A stretch of 64,000 bases of DNA from the NCBI RefSeq assembly GCF_001293465.1, contig NZ_JSYZ01000018.1:230987-294986 (forward strand), in the 5' to 3' direction. A model generated the notes under the pieces. It had not been told where the DNA came from. It made no database searches and saw nothing but the letters and a program-made list of their open reading frames with translations. Below, piece after piece: positions 36,531 through 45,640 of the stretch (the first letter of the stretch is position 1; the number at the start of each line of letters is the position of its first letter). The position numbers were made by a program, and so were the translations under genes. Source of the DNA: Pseudomonas asplenii (lineage in GTDB: Bacteria > Pseudomonadota > Gammaproteobacteria > Pseudomonadales > Pseudomonadaceae).

Positions 36531-37433
36531 ATGAAACACCTGCGCCAGTTGTTGGTGGCAGTGTTGCTCAGCGCGACCACTTTGCCCGCCATTGCCGCCA
36601 ACACCCCCGCGCCTGCGCCAACCGCCAGCGAGCAGCCGCACCAGACCGCCGAACAATGGCTGGCCACCCTCAAGCAACAGCACGGCAACATCACCCTGCC
36701 CAGCGGCATCGCCACCCTGCAGCTCAACAACGAGTTCTACTACCTGTCGCCGGACGACACCGAGCGGCTGCTGACCGAAGCCTGGGGCAACCCGCCAGGC
36801 CACAAGACCCTCGGCATGATCATCCCGACCGCCGTCAGCCCGCTGGCCGACAATGGCTGGGGCGTGATCATCAGCTACAAGAACGACGGCCACATTTCCG
36901 ACGATGACGCGGCCAAGATCGACTACGCCGACCTGCTCAAGCAGATGCAGGCCGATGACGAGGAAGACAACAAGGAGCGGCGCAAGCAGGGCTACGCCGG
37001 CCTGACACTGCTGGGCTGGGCCGAGCCCCCGAGCTACGACCAGGGCACCCACAAGATGTACTGGGCCCGCGAGCTGAAGGCCGACGACGCCGACCAGACC
37101 ACCCTGAACTACAGCATCCGCGTGCTGGGTCGCGAGGGCGTGCTGGAACTCAATGCCGTGGCGGCGATGGCCGACCTGCAGACCATCAAGCAGGAAACGC
37201 CGAAGATCCTCGCCTTCACCAACTTCACCGACGGCAATCGCTACGCCGACTACGACGCCAAGACCGACAAGCTGGCGCCGTACGGCCTGGCCGCCCTGGT
37301 CGCCGGCGGCATCGCCGCCAAGGCCGGCCTGTTCGCCAAGATCGGCGTAGCCCTGCTGGCCTTCAAGAAGTTCATCATCCTGGGCCTGGTGGCCATCGCC
37401 GGCTTCCTCGGCAAACTGTTCAAACGCAAATGA
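36531..37433 (+). CDS. DUF2167 family membrane protein
   Basis: A 300-residue protein with signal peptide (MKHLRQLLVAVLLSATTLPA, cleavage near AIAA-N) and a DUF2167 body (SGIATLQLNNEFYYLSPDDT, WGVIISYKNDGHISDDDAAK, LTLLGWAEPPSYDQGTHKMY), ending in two membrane helices (about 250-295, PYGLAALVAGGIAAKAGLFA) and a basic tail FKRK. The family is widespread but uncharacterised; the layout suggests a periplasmic domain anchored at its C-terminus. It is a single gene, 84 bp after the LysR gene, followed by a REP element. Confidence 0.85.
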   Translation: MKHLRQLLVAVLLSATTLPAIAANTPAPAPTASEQPHQTAEQWLATLKQQHGNITLPSGIATLQLNNEFYYLSPDDTERLLTEAWGNPPGHKTLGMIIPTAVSPLADNGWGVIISYKNDGHISDDDAAKIDYADLLKQMQADDEEDNKERRKQGYAGLTLLGWAEPPSYDQGTHKMYWARELKADDADQTTLNYSIRVLGREGVLELNAVAAMADLQTIKQETPKILAFTNFTDGNRYADYDAKTDKLAPYGLAALVAGGIAAKAGLFAKIGVALLAFKKFIILGLVAIAGFLGKLFKRK

Positions 37434-37456
37434 TCCTTCCGGCAGCCCGCCTCCCG

Positions 37457-37482
37457 CTGTGGGAGCGGGCTTGCCCGCAGAA
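37457..37482. repeat. REP element
   Basis: CTGTGGGAGCGGGCTTGCCC followed by GCAGAA matches the core seen repeatedly in this window. It lies between the DUF2167 and PEBP-like genes. Confidence 0.75.
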
Positions 37483-37594
37483 GCCCTCACCCTGACACTA
37501 CCCGAGCGTTTCGGCACAACACCCGAGCGCCGCGGCACAACACCGGCTTGCGCCACCCCATAGACTCGCCTTTCCACCCAAAGACGAGACGCCC

Positions 37595-38140
37595 ATGAAA
37601 ATCCCCTTCCTCCTCGCCGCCCTCACCATGAGCGTTGCCGCCCAGGCCGCCGACTTCACCGTCAGCAGCCACGACATCAGCGACGGCAAGCCACTGACCA
37701 GCCGCGAAGTCTTCCAGGGCTTCGGTTGCAGCGGCGGCAACACCTCGCCGCAACTGTCCTGGCAGAATGCCCCGGCGGGCACCCAAAGCTTCGCCATCAC
37801 CGCCTACGACCCGGACGCCCCGACCGGCAGCGGCTGGTGGCACTGGACCGTGGTCAACCTCCCCGCCACCACCCATGAACTGCCTTCCGGCGCCGGCAGC
37901 AAGGGCGGCCAGTTGCCCGCAGGCTCCGTGCAGGGGCGCACCGACTACGGCCAACCCGGCTTCGGCGGCGCCTGCCCACCGCCAGGCGATAAACCGCACC
38001 GTTACCAGTTCACCGTGTGGGCCTTGAAGACGGATAGACTGCCGGTCGACGAACAGTCCAGCGGCGCCCTGGTAGGCTACATGCTCAACGCCAACGCCCT
38101 GGGCAAGGCCACCCTCACCGCCACCTACGGACGCCCGTAA
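37595..38140 (+). CDS. YbhB/YbcL-type PEBP (Raf kinase inhibitor-like) protein, exported
   Basis: A 181-residue protein with signal peptide (MKIPFLLAALTMSVAAQA, likely cleaved before ADFTVSS). The PEBP ligand pocket is present: ITAYDPDAPTGSGWWHWTVV (CR1, DPDAP...HW) and GDKPHRYQFTVWAL (CR2). Bacterial PEBPs are of unknown function; most act in the periplasm or cytosol and bind anionic ligands. The next gene, an AraC regulator, starts 2 bp after its stop, suggesting a shared message. It is a well-formed full-length member. Confidence 0.88.
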   Translation: MKIPFLLAALTMSVAAQAADFTVSSHDISDGKPLTSREVFQGFGCSGGNTSPQLSWQNAPAGTQSFAITAYDPDAPTGSGWWHWTVVNLPATTHELPSGAGSKGGQLPAGSVQGRTDYGQPGFGGACPPPGDKPHRYQFTVWALKTDRLPVDEQSSGALVGYMLNANALGKATLTATYGRP

Positions 38141-38142
38141 CC

Positions 38143-38964
38143 ATGCACGCACCTGCCGGCCCCCAGCATCGCGAAAGCCGCCTCGGCACCAGCGTAATCC
38201 AGGCCCGCCAGCCCCATGCGCTGCAGCGGGTGCCGATCTTCGTCACCACCCTGTGCCGGATTCGCCAGGGGGAAAAGCTGATGAGCTGGGACGACCGGCA
38301 GATGCGCGTAGGCTCCAGGCACCTGATACTGCTGCCGGCGGGGCGTGAACTGGCGATCAACAACTTTCCCGGTATGCAGGGTTACTACATCGCCGACACG
38401 GTGAGTTTCCCCACGGAACTGTTACGCGCCTTCAGCGCCCGTCACGGCCAGCAGATCAACGCCCTGCCCGCCCAGGTCGGCCCGCAGGAACTCTGCGTAC
38501 CACTGGACCGGCACATCACCGGTGCCTGGGAAAGCCTGCTGGAAGCCATCAACACCGACGCGCCGGAGGCCTTGCGCATTCATTACGCCGAAGCGGTGCT
38601 GCTGGCGCTGACCCTGGGCGGCTGGGCCGGGCCGGTACTGCTGGACCGCCGCGACCCGCTGTGCGAACGCGTGCAGCAGATCGTCATGAGCGCTCCGGCA
38701 CGGGACTGGACGGTGGCCGATGTCGCCGAACGCCTGCATCTGGGGGCCTCGACCTTGCGGCGCCAACTGGCGAACGAGGACGACAGTTTCAGCAATATCC
38801 TGGAAAACGTCCGGCTGGGCATGGCGCTGCACTGGCTGCAGACCACGCCAAGGCCGATTGGCGAGATTGCCGCGGCGAGCGGGTATGCCTCGGCGTCACG
38901 CTTTGCGGTGCGGTTTCGCAAGCATTACGGGTTGTCGCCGAGGGAGTTGCGGGCGGCAATCTAG
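38143..38964 (+). CDS. AraC-family transcriptional regulator
   Basis: A 273-residue protein with a cupin-like N-terminal part (about 20-150) and a C-terminal pair of helix-turn-helix motifs (about 185-270: WTVADVAERLHLGASTLRRQ, then IGEIAAASGYASASRFAVRF and RKHYGLSPRELRAAI). It starts 2 bp after the PEBP gene and overlaps the YciI-like gene by 4 bp at the 3' ends. A 61-bp near-copy of its 3' end lies at 41960-42020. Effector unknown. Confidence 0.87.
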   Translation: MHAPAGPQHRESRLGTSVIQARQPHALQRVPIFVTTLCRIRQGEKLMSWDDRQMRVGSRHLILLPAGRELAINNFPGMQGYYIADTVSFPTELLRAFSARHGQQINALPAQVGPQELCVPLDRHITGAWESLLEAINTDAPEALRIHYAEAVLLALTLGGWAGPVLLDRRDPLCERVQQIVMSAPARDWTVADVAERLHLGASTLRRQLANEDDSFSNILENVRLGMALHWLQTTPRPIGEIAAASGYASASRFAVRFRKHYGLSPRELRAAI

Positions 38965-39269
38965 ACCGCCCTGGCCTCCGGCGCCCACTGTTCGGGAAAG
39001 CTGCTGGAACGGATCGCCGGCTCGCAGCAGCGAATGTCGAAAGTCACCAGTTGGTAAACAACGAACGGATCCTCGGCCAGCATCCGCTCGATATCGGAAA
39101 CACCCTCTCCCTGCGCGAGGATGAACCCGCCGCCCTGCTGTTGCAGTGGCCCGGCCACCAGGATGCGGCCGGCCTTGATGAACTGCACCAGCCAGTCCTT
39201 GTGAGCATCCAGATGAGCCTTGACCTGCTCGATCGGACGAGTGTAGCTCAGCGTAATGGCAAATAGCAT
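38961..39269 (-). CDS. YciI-like protein
   Basis: A 102-residue ferredoxin-like fold protein of the YCII family: MLFAITLSYTRPIEQVKAHL, HKDWLVQFIKAGRILVAGPL, DPFVVYQLVTFDIR. The His and Asp residues of the putative active site (DAHKDWL, SDIERMLAEDPF) are present. Family members are small enzymes of unknown function; one acts as a dehydrochlorinase. It is 26 bp downstream of the azoreductase gene on the same strand, likely co-transcribed. Confidence 0.85.
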   Translation of the reverse strand: MLFAITLSYTRPIEQVKAHLDAHKDWLVQFIKAGRILVAGPLQQQGGGFILAQGEGVSDIERMLAEDPFVVYQLVTFDIRCCEPAIRSSSFPEQWAPEARAV

Positions 39270-39295
39270 GGGTCTATCCTCATCAAGGTGTGGAG

Positions 39296-39925
39296 TCAGG
39301 CGGAAACCGGCAAACCGCTCAGTACATCGGCAATGGCCAACCTGGCCCGTGTGATCCCCTGCTGTCGTACCTGGTCGCCTTTCGACGCCCCTTCGGCACG
39401 AACAAACTGCACATCGCCAATCCCCAGGAAACCGAAGAACGCCTTGAGATAGTTCTCCTGGAAGTCCATGTGGGCGAAAGGGCCTTGCGCATAGAAACCG
39501 CCGCGCGCCGAAACCACGATCACCCGCCTGCCGGCCGACAGGCCAACCGGACCGTTTTCCGTGTACTTGAACGTGCGCCCTACCTGGGCAATGCGGTCCA
39601 GCCAGGCCTTTAACTGGCTCGATAGCGAAAAGTTGTACATGGGCGCGCCGATCACCAGCAGGTCGCTGTGCAGAAACTCGGTCACCAGCGTTTCGGAAAC
39701 CTGGTGCTCGCGCACCGTGGCCTCATCCCACTCGCCGCCCCCCGGCTGCCGGAACCCGGCGGCGATGGCACCGTTCAGGTGACGGACTTCGTGCTCGGCC
39801 AGGTCGCGGTACGTGACCCTGGCAGTGGGATGGCGGGCACGCAGTTGCGCCACAAGCTCGGCAGACAGCTCGCGCGTCACGGAGCCCTCGCCCAGGATGC
39901 TGGAGTCGATATGCAGAATGTTCAT
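39296..39925 (-). CDS. azoR: FMN-dependent NADH-azoreductase
   Basis: A 209-residue flavodoxin-like enzyme of the AzoR family, starting MNILHIDSSILGEGSVTREL. The FMN site is visible as APMYNFSLSSQLKAWLDRIA (about 95-114) and VVSARGGFYAQG. AzoR reduces azo dyes and quinones, which may protect against thiol stress. It is upstream of the YciI-like gene. An AraC/GlxA regulator and an alpha/beta hydrolase are near. A pseudomonad usually carries several azoR paralogues. Confidence 0.92.
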   Translation of the reverse strand: MNILHIDSSILGEGSVTRELSAELVAQLRARHPTARVTYRDLAEHEVRHLNGAIAAGFRQPGGGEWDEATVREHQVSETLVTEFLHSDLLVIGAPMYNFSLSSQLKAWLDRIAQVGRTFKYTENGPVGLSAGRRVIVVSARGGFYAQGPFAHMDFQENYLKAFFGFLGIGDVQFVRAEGASKGDQVRQQGITRARLAIADVLSGLPVSA

Positions 39926-39982
39926 TCACACCTCACGTTCATCGGTTGGGTTATCCCGTTCTCCAGGTTTCCCTGAAACGGC

Positions 39983-40816
39983 TCACTGGCCGGCTTCCCT
40001 TGCCGCTCGATCGATCAAACCGGCCACCGCATCGGGGTGGGAAAGCAACGACAGGTGGCTGGAATCGACTGAAGTGATCCTGGCACCCATTCGCTGGGCG
40101 ATGGCTTGTTGCACATCAGGGCGCAGGGCCTGGTCGCTTGTCGTCTTCAGGTACCAGCTCGGCTTGTCGTGCCACGCCGCATGCCGGACCTTGCCAGCAA
40201 AGCTGGCGACGGCGATCGGTTGCTGGGTCGCGGCCAGCACCCGCACCTTATTCAGCGGCAGGTCAGCGGCCATCACTTGCTGGAACACCTGCGGATCCTC
40301 CAGCCAGATCAGCCCCTCGCTGTCCGGCGTCAGGCCATCCATCGGCGCCTTGAATTTTTCCAGCAGGTCCGCCACCGATTCGCCGCTGTCGGGTGCCAGG
40401 GCGGAGAGATAGACCAGGCCTTTGACATTGCTGGCATTACCCGCCTGGCTGATCACCGCGCCGGCCCAGGAATGCCCCACCAGCAGCACGTCGCCCTGTT
40501 GCCGCCGCAGGACGCGCACGGTGGCGCCGACATCGTCGGCCAATGAAGTCAGGGGGTTCTGCACCGCCGTAACGTGGTAGCCCTTGGCTTGCAGCCGGGA
40601 GATAACCTGCGACCAACTGGAGCCATCGGCAAAGGCACCGTGCACCAGCACGATATTGCGCACACTCCCCGCAGCGGGTGCGGCGCTGACCGGCGCGCCG
40701 CTGAAGAGCACCGTCAGCCCGACCGCGGCTGCCAGGCGCCCCAGCCATTTGAAAGAGTGAGGCCCATTGCCAACCTGAAGCCTGGTGGAACGATGTGAAC
40801 ACATGAACCCATTCAT
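39983..40816 (-). CDS. Alpha/beta hydrolase with signal peptide
   Basis: A 278-residue hydrolase of the salicylate-esterase/EstC-like group. A hydrophobic N-terminal segment with cleavage near SAAPAAG (LGRLAAAVGLTVLFSGAPVS) suggests export. The nucleophile elbow is GHSWAGAVI (Ser about 130), preceded by oxyanion motif VHGAFADGSSW; the catalytic His is in DSSHLSLLSHP near the C-terminus. The start at 40816 has a weak AAGG site; 40804 is an alternative, giving four fewer residues. It is divergent from the GlxA-like regulator gene, its probable controller. Confidence 0.82.
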   Translation of the reverse strand: MNGFMCSHRSTRLQVGNGPHSFKWLGRLAAAVGLTVLFSGAPVSAAPAAGSVRNIVLVHGAFADGSSWSQVISRLQAKGYHVTAVQNPLTSLADDVGATVRVLRRQQGDVLLVGHSWAGAVISQAGNASNVKGLVYLSALAPDSGESVADLLEKFKAPMDGLTPDSEGLIWLEDPQVFQQVMAADLPLNKVRVLAATQQPIAVASFAGKVRHAAWHDKPSWYLKTTSDQALRPDVQQAIAQRMGARITSVDSSHLSLLSHPDAVAGLIDRAAREAGQ

Positions 40817-40943
40817 GACGCAGTGCCTTGATCCGTTGATGGGAGCCAGTCTATCGAGGTACTTGCAACGACAGCAGATGGCAAACAAGCCATGTTTCAT
40901 GCAAAACTCGCCAAACCTGTCACCTCACCGAGCCACCTTTCCC

Positions 40944-41942
40944 ATGCGCATTGCGATTGTCGCGGTAGAAGGCAGTTTGCTGTCTGCGATCACCGGCCTG
41001 GCCGATCTGTTCTGGATCACCAACCAGGCCCTGCGCTCACCGCCGGAGGGAACGGTGGCAAGCCTGCCGGATCCAGGCCGGGTGGAATTCCAGACCACCA
41101 TCGTCAGCGCGGATGGCCAGGCGCTGCGTGATCCCCAGGGTCGCCTGATTCCGGTGGACGGTTCATTCAATGACTTGGCCCGGTGCGATGTCGCCCTGGT
41201 CACCGGCATGGCGCTGGGTGCCGACAAGTTGCCGCCGCTCTCGGACTCGATTCGCCAGGCGGCGGGCTGGCTCAAGGAACGGCATGAAAATGGTGGGCTG
41301 GTGGGCGCAGCCTGTGCCGGCACCTTCGTGCTGGGCGAAGCCGGACTGCTTGATGGCCGACGCTGCACCACCACCTGGTGGCTGCACCATGCCTTCAAGC
41401 AGCGTTTCCCCAAGGCCCGGACCGTGTGGGGCACGGCGGTCGAAGAACAGGATGGCATCATCACCACCGGCGGCCCGTTGTCCTGGGTCGACCTGGCGCT
41501 GCATGTCATCCGTCGCCAGGCCGGCCCGGCGGTGGCCAAGTTGGCGGCCGATGTTTCGGTGGCCGACAGCCTGCCGCTGCCCCAGGCCATCTATGCGCCG
41601 CGAGGTTTTATCAACGCGGCCGATCCCCTGCTGCTTCAGGCCGAACAGATCGTCCGCCATGCCCATCCGGGGATAACTGCCGAAGGCTTGGCCAATGCCC
41701 TGAACCTGAGCGAAAGAACCCTGCACCGGCGCCTCAGGGAACTGAGCAACGAGTCGCCCAAGACCTTTATCACCCGCGTGCGCATCGAAACGGCCTGCGT
41801 GCTGCTGGAAACGCCGGGGGCCAGCGTCAAGCAGGTGGCGCTCAAGTGTGGGTACAGTGAGGAAACCTCGTTCCGCCGAGCTTTTATTCAACTGACAGGG
41901 ATGACGCCAGCGGATTACAAGCGCTGGGCGAGTGGGCGTTGA
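40944..41942 (+). CDS. GlxA-type AraC regulator (DJ-1/PfpI-like domain plus HTH)
   Basis: A 333-residue protein with an N-terminal class I glutamine-amidotransferase-like domain (about 1-190; MRIAIVAVEGSLLSAITGLA, cysteine elbow GAACAGTFVLGEAGLLDGRR) and a C-terminal AraC helix-turn-helix (about 225-330; LANALNLSERTLHRRLRELS, KQVALKCGYSEETSFRRAFI). This is the form of GlxA/FtrA regulators. The amidotransferase-like domain is not expected to be catalytic. Start: ATG 40944 at the conserved domain; upstream ATGs at 40899 and earlier extend the frame without conserved residues. It is divergent from the hydrolase gene. Confidence 0.85.
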   Translation: MRIAIVAVEGSLLSAITGLADLFWITNQALRSPPEGTVASLPDPGRVEFQTTIVSADGQALRDPQGRLIPVDGSFNDLARCDVALVTGMALGADKLPPLSDSIRQAAGWLKERHENGGLVGAACAGTFVLGEAGLLDGRRCTTTWWLHHAFKQRFPKARTVWGTAVEEQDGIITTGGPLSWVDLALHVIRRQAGPAVAKLAADVSVADSLPLPQAIYAPRGFINAADPLLLQAEQIVRHAHPGITAEGLANALNLSERTLHRRLRELSNESPKTFITRVRIETACVLLETPGASVKQVALKCGYSEETSFRRAFIQLTGMTPADYKRWASGR

Positions 41943-41959
41943 TCCGTACCGCTCTTGTA

Positions 41960-42020
41960 CTTTGCAGTGCGGTTTCGCAAGCATTATGAGTTGTCACCGA
42001 GGGAGTTGTGGGCGGCGATT
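41960..42020 (+). pseudogene. Fragment: copy of an AraC regulator 3' end
   Basis: The 61 bases match the last codons of the AraC gene at 38901-38961 with about 54 identical positions, nearly all differences being transitions, and translate as FAVRFRKHYELSPRELWAAI. It has lost the stop codon that the complete gene has here. It lies just past the GlxA-like gene, which also ends in an AraC domain. It is a remnant of a lost paralogue or of a recombination between AraC tails. Confidence 0.75.
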
Positions 42021-42062
42021 TGCGGTCCCTCAAGAGGTAAGAGAATACAGGCGGACCAAAAT

Positions 42063-42092
42063 AAAAAGGGCCCATCCTGGATGGGCCCCTTC
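42063..42092 (-). terminator. Rho-independent terminator of the OB-fold protein gene
   Basis: GGGCCCAT, 5-base loop CCTGG, ATGGGCCC. On the minus strand the stem is followed by a run of five T (plus-strand ATAAAAA at 42061-42067). It ends the transcript of the gene at 42114-42602. Confidence 0.85.
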
Positions 42093-42113
42093 GTCAAACG
42101 GTCATTACAATAA

Positions 42114-42602
42114 TCAGAGCAGTGCGCAGGAGCCCGACATTGGGATTTTTGCCACGTCCCCCTTACCAACACAGATCAGGGTTACCTTGACGCCCTTCTT
42201 GAGCGATGCAAGCGAGTTGGCATCGGATTTGTCGAACGAGAACTGTGGCTCCATGAACTGATTCACACCACCACGCAGCGTCAGATAAGGATTGCCCATG
42301 AAATCGGTATTGATATCAGATACCGTACCCGAGACCTTGAACTTCTTGCCTTTGAACTTCTGATCGGCAGCAACGGTGTTCTCATTGTAGGCAACGGCAA
42401 TATCGCCTGCCGACACTGCGGGGAGAGCCGCCAGCTCCTGTTTAGCCTTCTCCAGTTCCGCCTGCGCCCTGTCCTTGCTGGCCTGAGCCAGAGCAGCCGC
42501 CTCAGCCTGCTTCTGTTCAGGCGATTTCATTGCATTGCTGATGAAACCGATGACAAACAGGATACCAATAACGATCCCTACCCACTTGAACAGCTTTTTC
42601 AC
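42114..42602 (-). CDS. Membrane-anchored OB-fold (tRNA_anti-like) protein
   Basis: A 162-residue protein. Residues 7-23 form a membrane anchor (WVGIVIGILFVIGFISNAMK). A coiled coil follows (about 28-60; EQKQAEAAALAQASKDRAQA), then an OB-fold domain resembling tRNA_anti-like (AYNENTVAADQKFKGKKFKV, SGTVSDINTDFMGNPYLTL, VTLICVGKGDVAKIPMSGSC). It is more AT-rich than the neighbours. The OB-fold is probably extracytoplasmic. Such proteins occur in prophages and mobile regions; function unknown. GAAGGAG precedes the start. Confidence 0.8.
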   Translation of the reverse strand: MKKLFKWVGIVIGILFVIGFISNAMKSPEQKQAEAAALAQASKDRAQAELEKAKQELAALPAVSAGDIAVAYNENTVAADQKFKGKKFKVSGTVSDINTDFMGNPYLTLRGGVNQFMEPQFSFDKSDANSLASLKKGVKVTLICVGKGDVAKIPMSGSCALL

Positions 42603-43453
42603 ACCCTTCTCCTTCTACCGTAAAAACGTCCATGCTGTACAGACCCCGTCACCCCTAGGGCCGCACAGACAGCGCGGATTCTCTAGGATACTTACAATCA
42701 AGGCAAGGCCATATGCCACCATCGAAACATTGATAAAGATGCCAGTGGATCAAGACGGCAAGACGGCGACAGATTTATTTTCACGACTTGACGCGCTGAA
42801 AAATGAATATCGCTCATTTACACCCGACGTCGTCACTCTACACCGTAATTTTCGCCAGCCATTTGCGGCATTGCAGGACGATACTGAATCCTGAACGAGG
42901 CGGTATCAAGGCAACTTCCAAGCTTTGCTGAAGAATCGAGCACTTGTGACGTGAGGCCATCAATGCGAATCGACAGGGCATACAGGATCGTTGCTCATCG
43001 GGGGGGGCTTCGACATCAGCGAATTCACCGTCAGGGAGGACAACCGTTATCAGCTCAACACGCTCCACTTTGCAGCCGTAAGACAGCACAACTATCAGAT
43101 TGTCGAAAAAGTGAAAGAGCTGTACGACCGCATGCAGGCCAAGCACCTTCCTTGTGTCATGTCAGTCGCCATTTCAAAACAAAACCGTTGAATCGAGACC
43201 AGGGCGATGCGCTGAACGATCAGCGCTGGGTAGTTACCAGCGTGATTTCCGGAATAATCAGCTTCGCAGTTGGAAGAATGAAACACCCATTGGTAGCCCT
43301 ACCAGCACATGCAGGAGCTTCGGCTTTCGTTTCCAGCCGCCTCCGGAGCTATCACGCAGGTGATGTGCTAATAGCCCTGGACGCCAAGGTCCAAGGGGGT
43401 ATCGGATCACAGCACTCGTCCATTGTCTTGATCATCAAAAGCTGAGGTCTACC
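42603..43453. other. Decayed region with short frames only
   Basis: About 850 bases of lower GC. Short open frames occur (42739-42894 plus, 51 codons; 42991-43191 plus, 66 codons, ISEFTVREDNRYQLNTLHFA; 43213-43445 plus), none with a recognised domain and none with a convincing ribosome binding site. The look is of degraded genes rather than a promoter region. I call nothing. Confidence 0.45.
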
Positions 43454-43699
43454 ATGCTCACCCCCCCAGAGCAGCTCGCGTTGATGGTCGTGGTAGCGTA
43501 CGTGGTTGACCGGTGGATAAAACCACCTCGATGGCGCAAGTGACTTGGCATCCTATTGGCGCTGGCAGGATTGCTGAGCATTCTGTTTCCAACGGCCTGG
43601 CTGCCTCATAGCGATGTGCTGATCATGTGGAAGACTTTCGTCATGGTCACGGGGGCCTTGCTTTTTTCTCGTCGTAACCTTCCTGTCGAGCAGCCATAG
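43454..43699 (+). pseudogene. Small two-helix membrane protein interrupted by an in-frame TGA
   Basis: ATG 43454 (GAGG eight bases before) opens a frame MLTPPEQLALMVVVAYVVDR that stops at TGA 43541-43543. Beyond it the same frame goes on without a shift (LGILLALAGLLSILFPTAWL, then MWKTFVMVTGALLFSRRN) to TAG 43697-43699. Total 81 codons, one internal stop. Two or three hydrophobic stretches resemble a holin-sized membrane protein. Probably a recent nonsense mutation; the 29-residue remnant may still be made. Confidence 0.6.
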
Positions 43700-44023
43700 A
43701 GGCTACGACATGGGCCTGCCCGCGCCCTGGAATAAGTGATCGAGAAATAGATTAGTCGCGTTTTCGCGCATTTCGCGTTCAAACTCAACGTTAGCCAAGA
43801 ACCACGATGACCCTCCTCTTTCGCCCGCAGGGCGCCTTCGGTTGCCCAATCAGTACCCCTGTCTTTCATACTAAGGAGGGGGACAAGCAAACGATAAACG
43901 TTCCTTTACAGGTTGATTTAGCACGACATGTCATGGCATTTTGCCTTCAATCTCGGCCACCCTGCTCTGTGGGCAGGCATGACGATTGAAACCATGCCAG
44001 TAATAGCGATTAAAGGAATGAAT

Positions 44024-45600
44024 ATGCATGCTGAAGAGGACACCCCGGCTCTAGAAGATTTGATGAGGGCGCTTCACTTTTATGTCCCCACTGGAACAGC
44101 CGAAGGCGAAAAGGTGATCCTTCAAGAAGCGTTCGTCCAAACGCACGAATACGCAGATATCATCGCCCCCCCGGTCGGAAGCCCCCGACTGCTCATCGGT
44201 AAAAAAGGCTCTGGCAAGAGTGCTATCTTAGATTTTACCCAACGCTTCCTGAAGGAGGGGAACATACCTGGGATCCTGATAAAGCCCATGGATCTAGACT
44301 TATCTGGGATGACTGAGAACGCCTCATCAGGGGAGCTCACTAGAATAGCCTATCAGGCATTCATGAAGGCCATTTCGGTTGCTATTGGCGAACAACTCCC
44401 GCTTCTAATCAGCGGCGAAAACACAGTACTTCTGCAAGCAGCAGTCGATGCAGGAGTCAAAGACGTTGATTTTGTCTCAAAATTTTCACGCGCATTGAAC
44501 AGTTTTGCAAAACCTTTCACTAGCATTGATTTCTCGTCCCTGCTTCCTACAGCTACCGCTACCAACTGCCGAAAACTGGAGCGTGCTGTAGAAGCAAACA
44601 TAAAACAATCAAAGACAGCTTTTTACGTTTTAATTGATGATACAGACCAAGTTGCCAACCCTGGAACTCGCAACCATCTTAACCGAATCTGGGCATGCAT
44701 TCTGGCACTAAGGGAATTAACACAGAAAAATAATCAAATTCGATGCGTGATTTCGTTACGCGATGAAATTTGGAGAAGCCTGAAAAAAGAGGGCACCGGG
44801 CAACGGGATCAGATAGACCATTTCCAGCCATTGGTTTACCACTTAAACCCGACTCTTTCTCACAAAGCATCATAGAGAAGCGCTTAGTTCTCGCGGCAAA
44901 TAAAGCTGGTTACGATACAATCACAGCAAACTACTCTCTTTTCTTCGAAGGCGATATGCCGCGAATGCCAAATAGCGAGGCACTGAGCAGTTGGCCGGAC
45001 CTCATTAAATCCCGCTCACGTGAGCGACCTAGGGACGCCGTACAGCTTGTTGAGAAAATGGTTAAGCTTGCGCTCACAGATGAAGTAAAAAAAATCGATG
45101 ACAATATTCTTTCAGCCGTGATGCCAAAGTATTCGCAGGAGAGAGCGGAGCTTGTTGCCGGTGAGTACGCTGAAGAATGCCCAGAGTTACTGCACGTAAT
45201 TCGCTCAATGTCACGTCTAGAATGCTCCCACGGCGCTTTCTTAGCGGACGCCGAGGCTGTCAAAAAGCACCTAATCACCATCCAAAGCTCTTTTACTATT
45301 CATCTCAATGGACTAGTGCTCAAACCGACCAAAGAGGAGGATATCTTCAATCTTTGGTCCCTCCTTTTCCAAGCTGGCATCTTCTACCCACGCGTTACAG
45401 ATGACAGACAACGAGAAGGTTATCGCTTCATACTTCCCCACGAAGATCCGGGGCTTTTGGTAAAAGCACGCTGGAATGATATCCAGCAAACTCTTTGGGA
45501 GATTCATCCGGTATTCAGGGATTTCTTGATCGTTGAGCAGCGCGAACAGAAAGCACGTTTTGGGCTAGCCACCAAGCATCGTTCCAAAGGCCGTAGATAA
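44024..45600 (+). pseudogene. P-loop ATPase (Sll1717-like family), broken by a frameshift
   Basis: A frame from ATG 44024 (AAAGGA at 44012-44017) codes for a P-loop ATPase: Walker A LLIGKKGSGKSAILDFTQRF, Walker B YVLIDDTDQVAN, then IRCVISLRDEIWRSL (sensor-like Arg). The first frame closes at 44875. A second frame, one base back, continues the protein with SFSQSIIEKRLVLAANKAGY to the stop at 45600, with further helical sequence. The overlap is 44770-44875; joined at HLNP/DSF it gives about 525 residues. The region is AT-rich against the backbone and typical of horizontally acquired DNA. The family is uncharacterised; genes like this occur in defence and other accessory regions. Whether it is truly dead or uses frameshifting is not decided. 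Confidence 0.72.
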
Positions 45601-45605
45601 AGAAA

Positions 45606-45640
45606 TTAAGCGCGTCTTCTATGGAGGGCGCGCTTTTATG
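45606..45640 (+). terminator. Possible terminator after the ATPase frame
   Basis: AAGCGCG and CGCGCTT form a 7-bp stem around a 16-base loop, followed by TTA. It is six bases after the ATPase stop codon. Confidence 0.5.

Noticed and set aside
42835..43150. 102-codon minus-strand frame (MLGLHAVVQLFHFFDNLIVV)
   Set aside because: No known domain and no clear start site; it lies in decayed sequence.
42951..43445. 164-codon frame with SYHAGDVLIALDAK, suggestive of a leucyl aminopeptidase
   Set aside because: Only a very short stretch looks similar and no metal-ligand motif is present; coincidence cannot be excluded.
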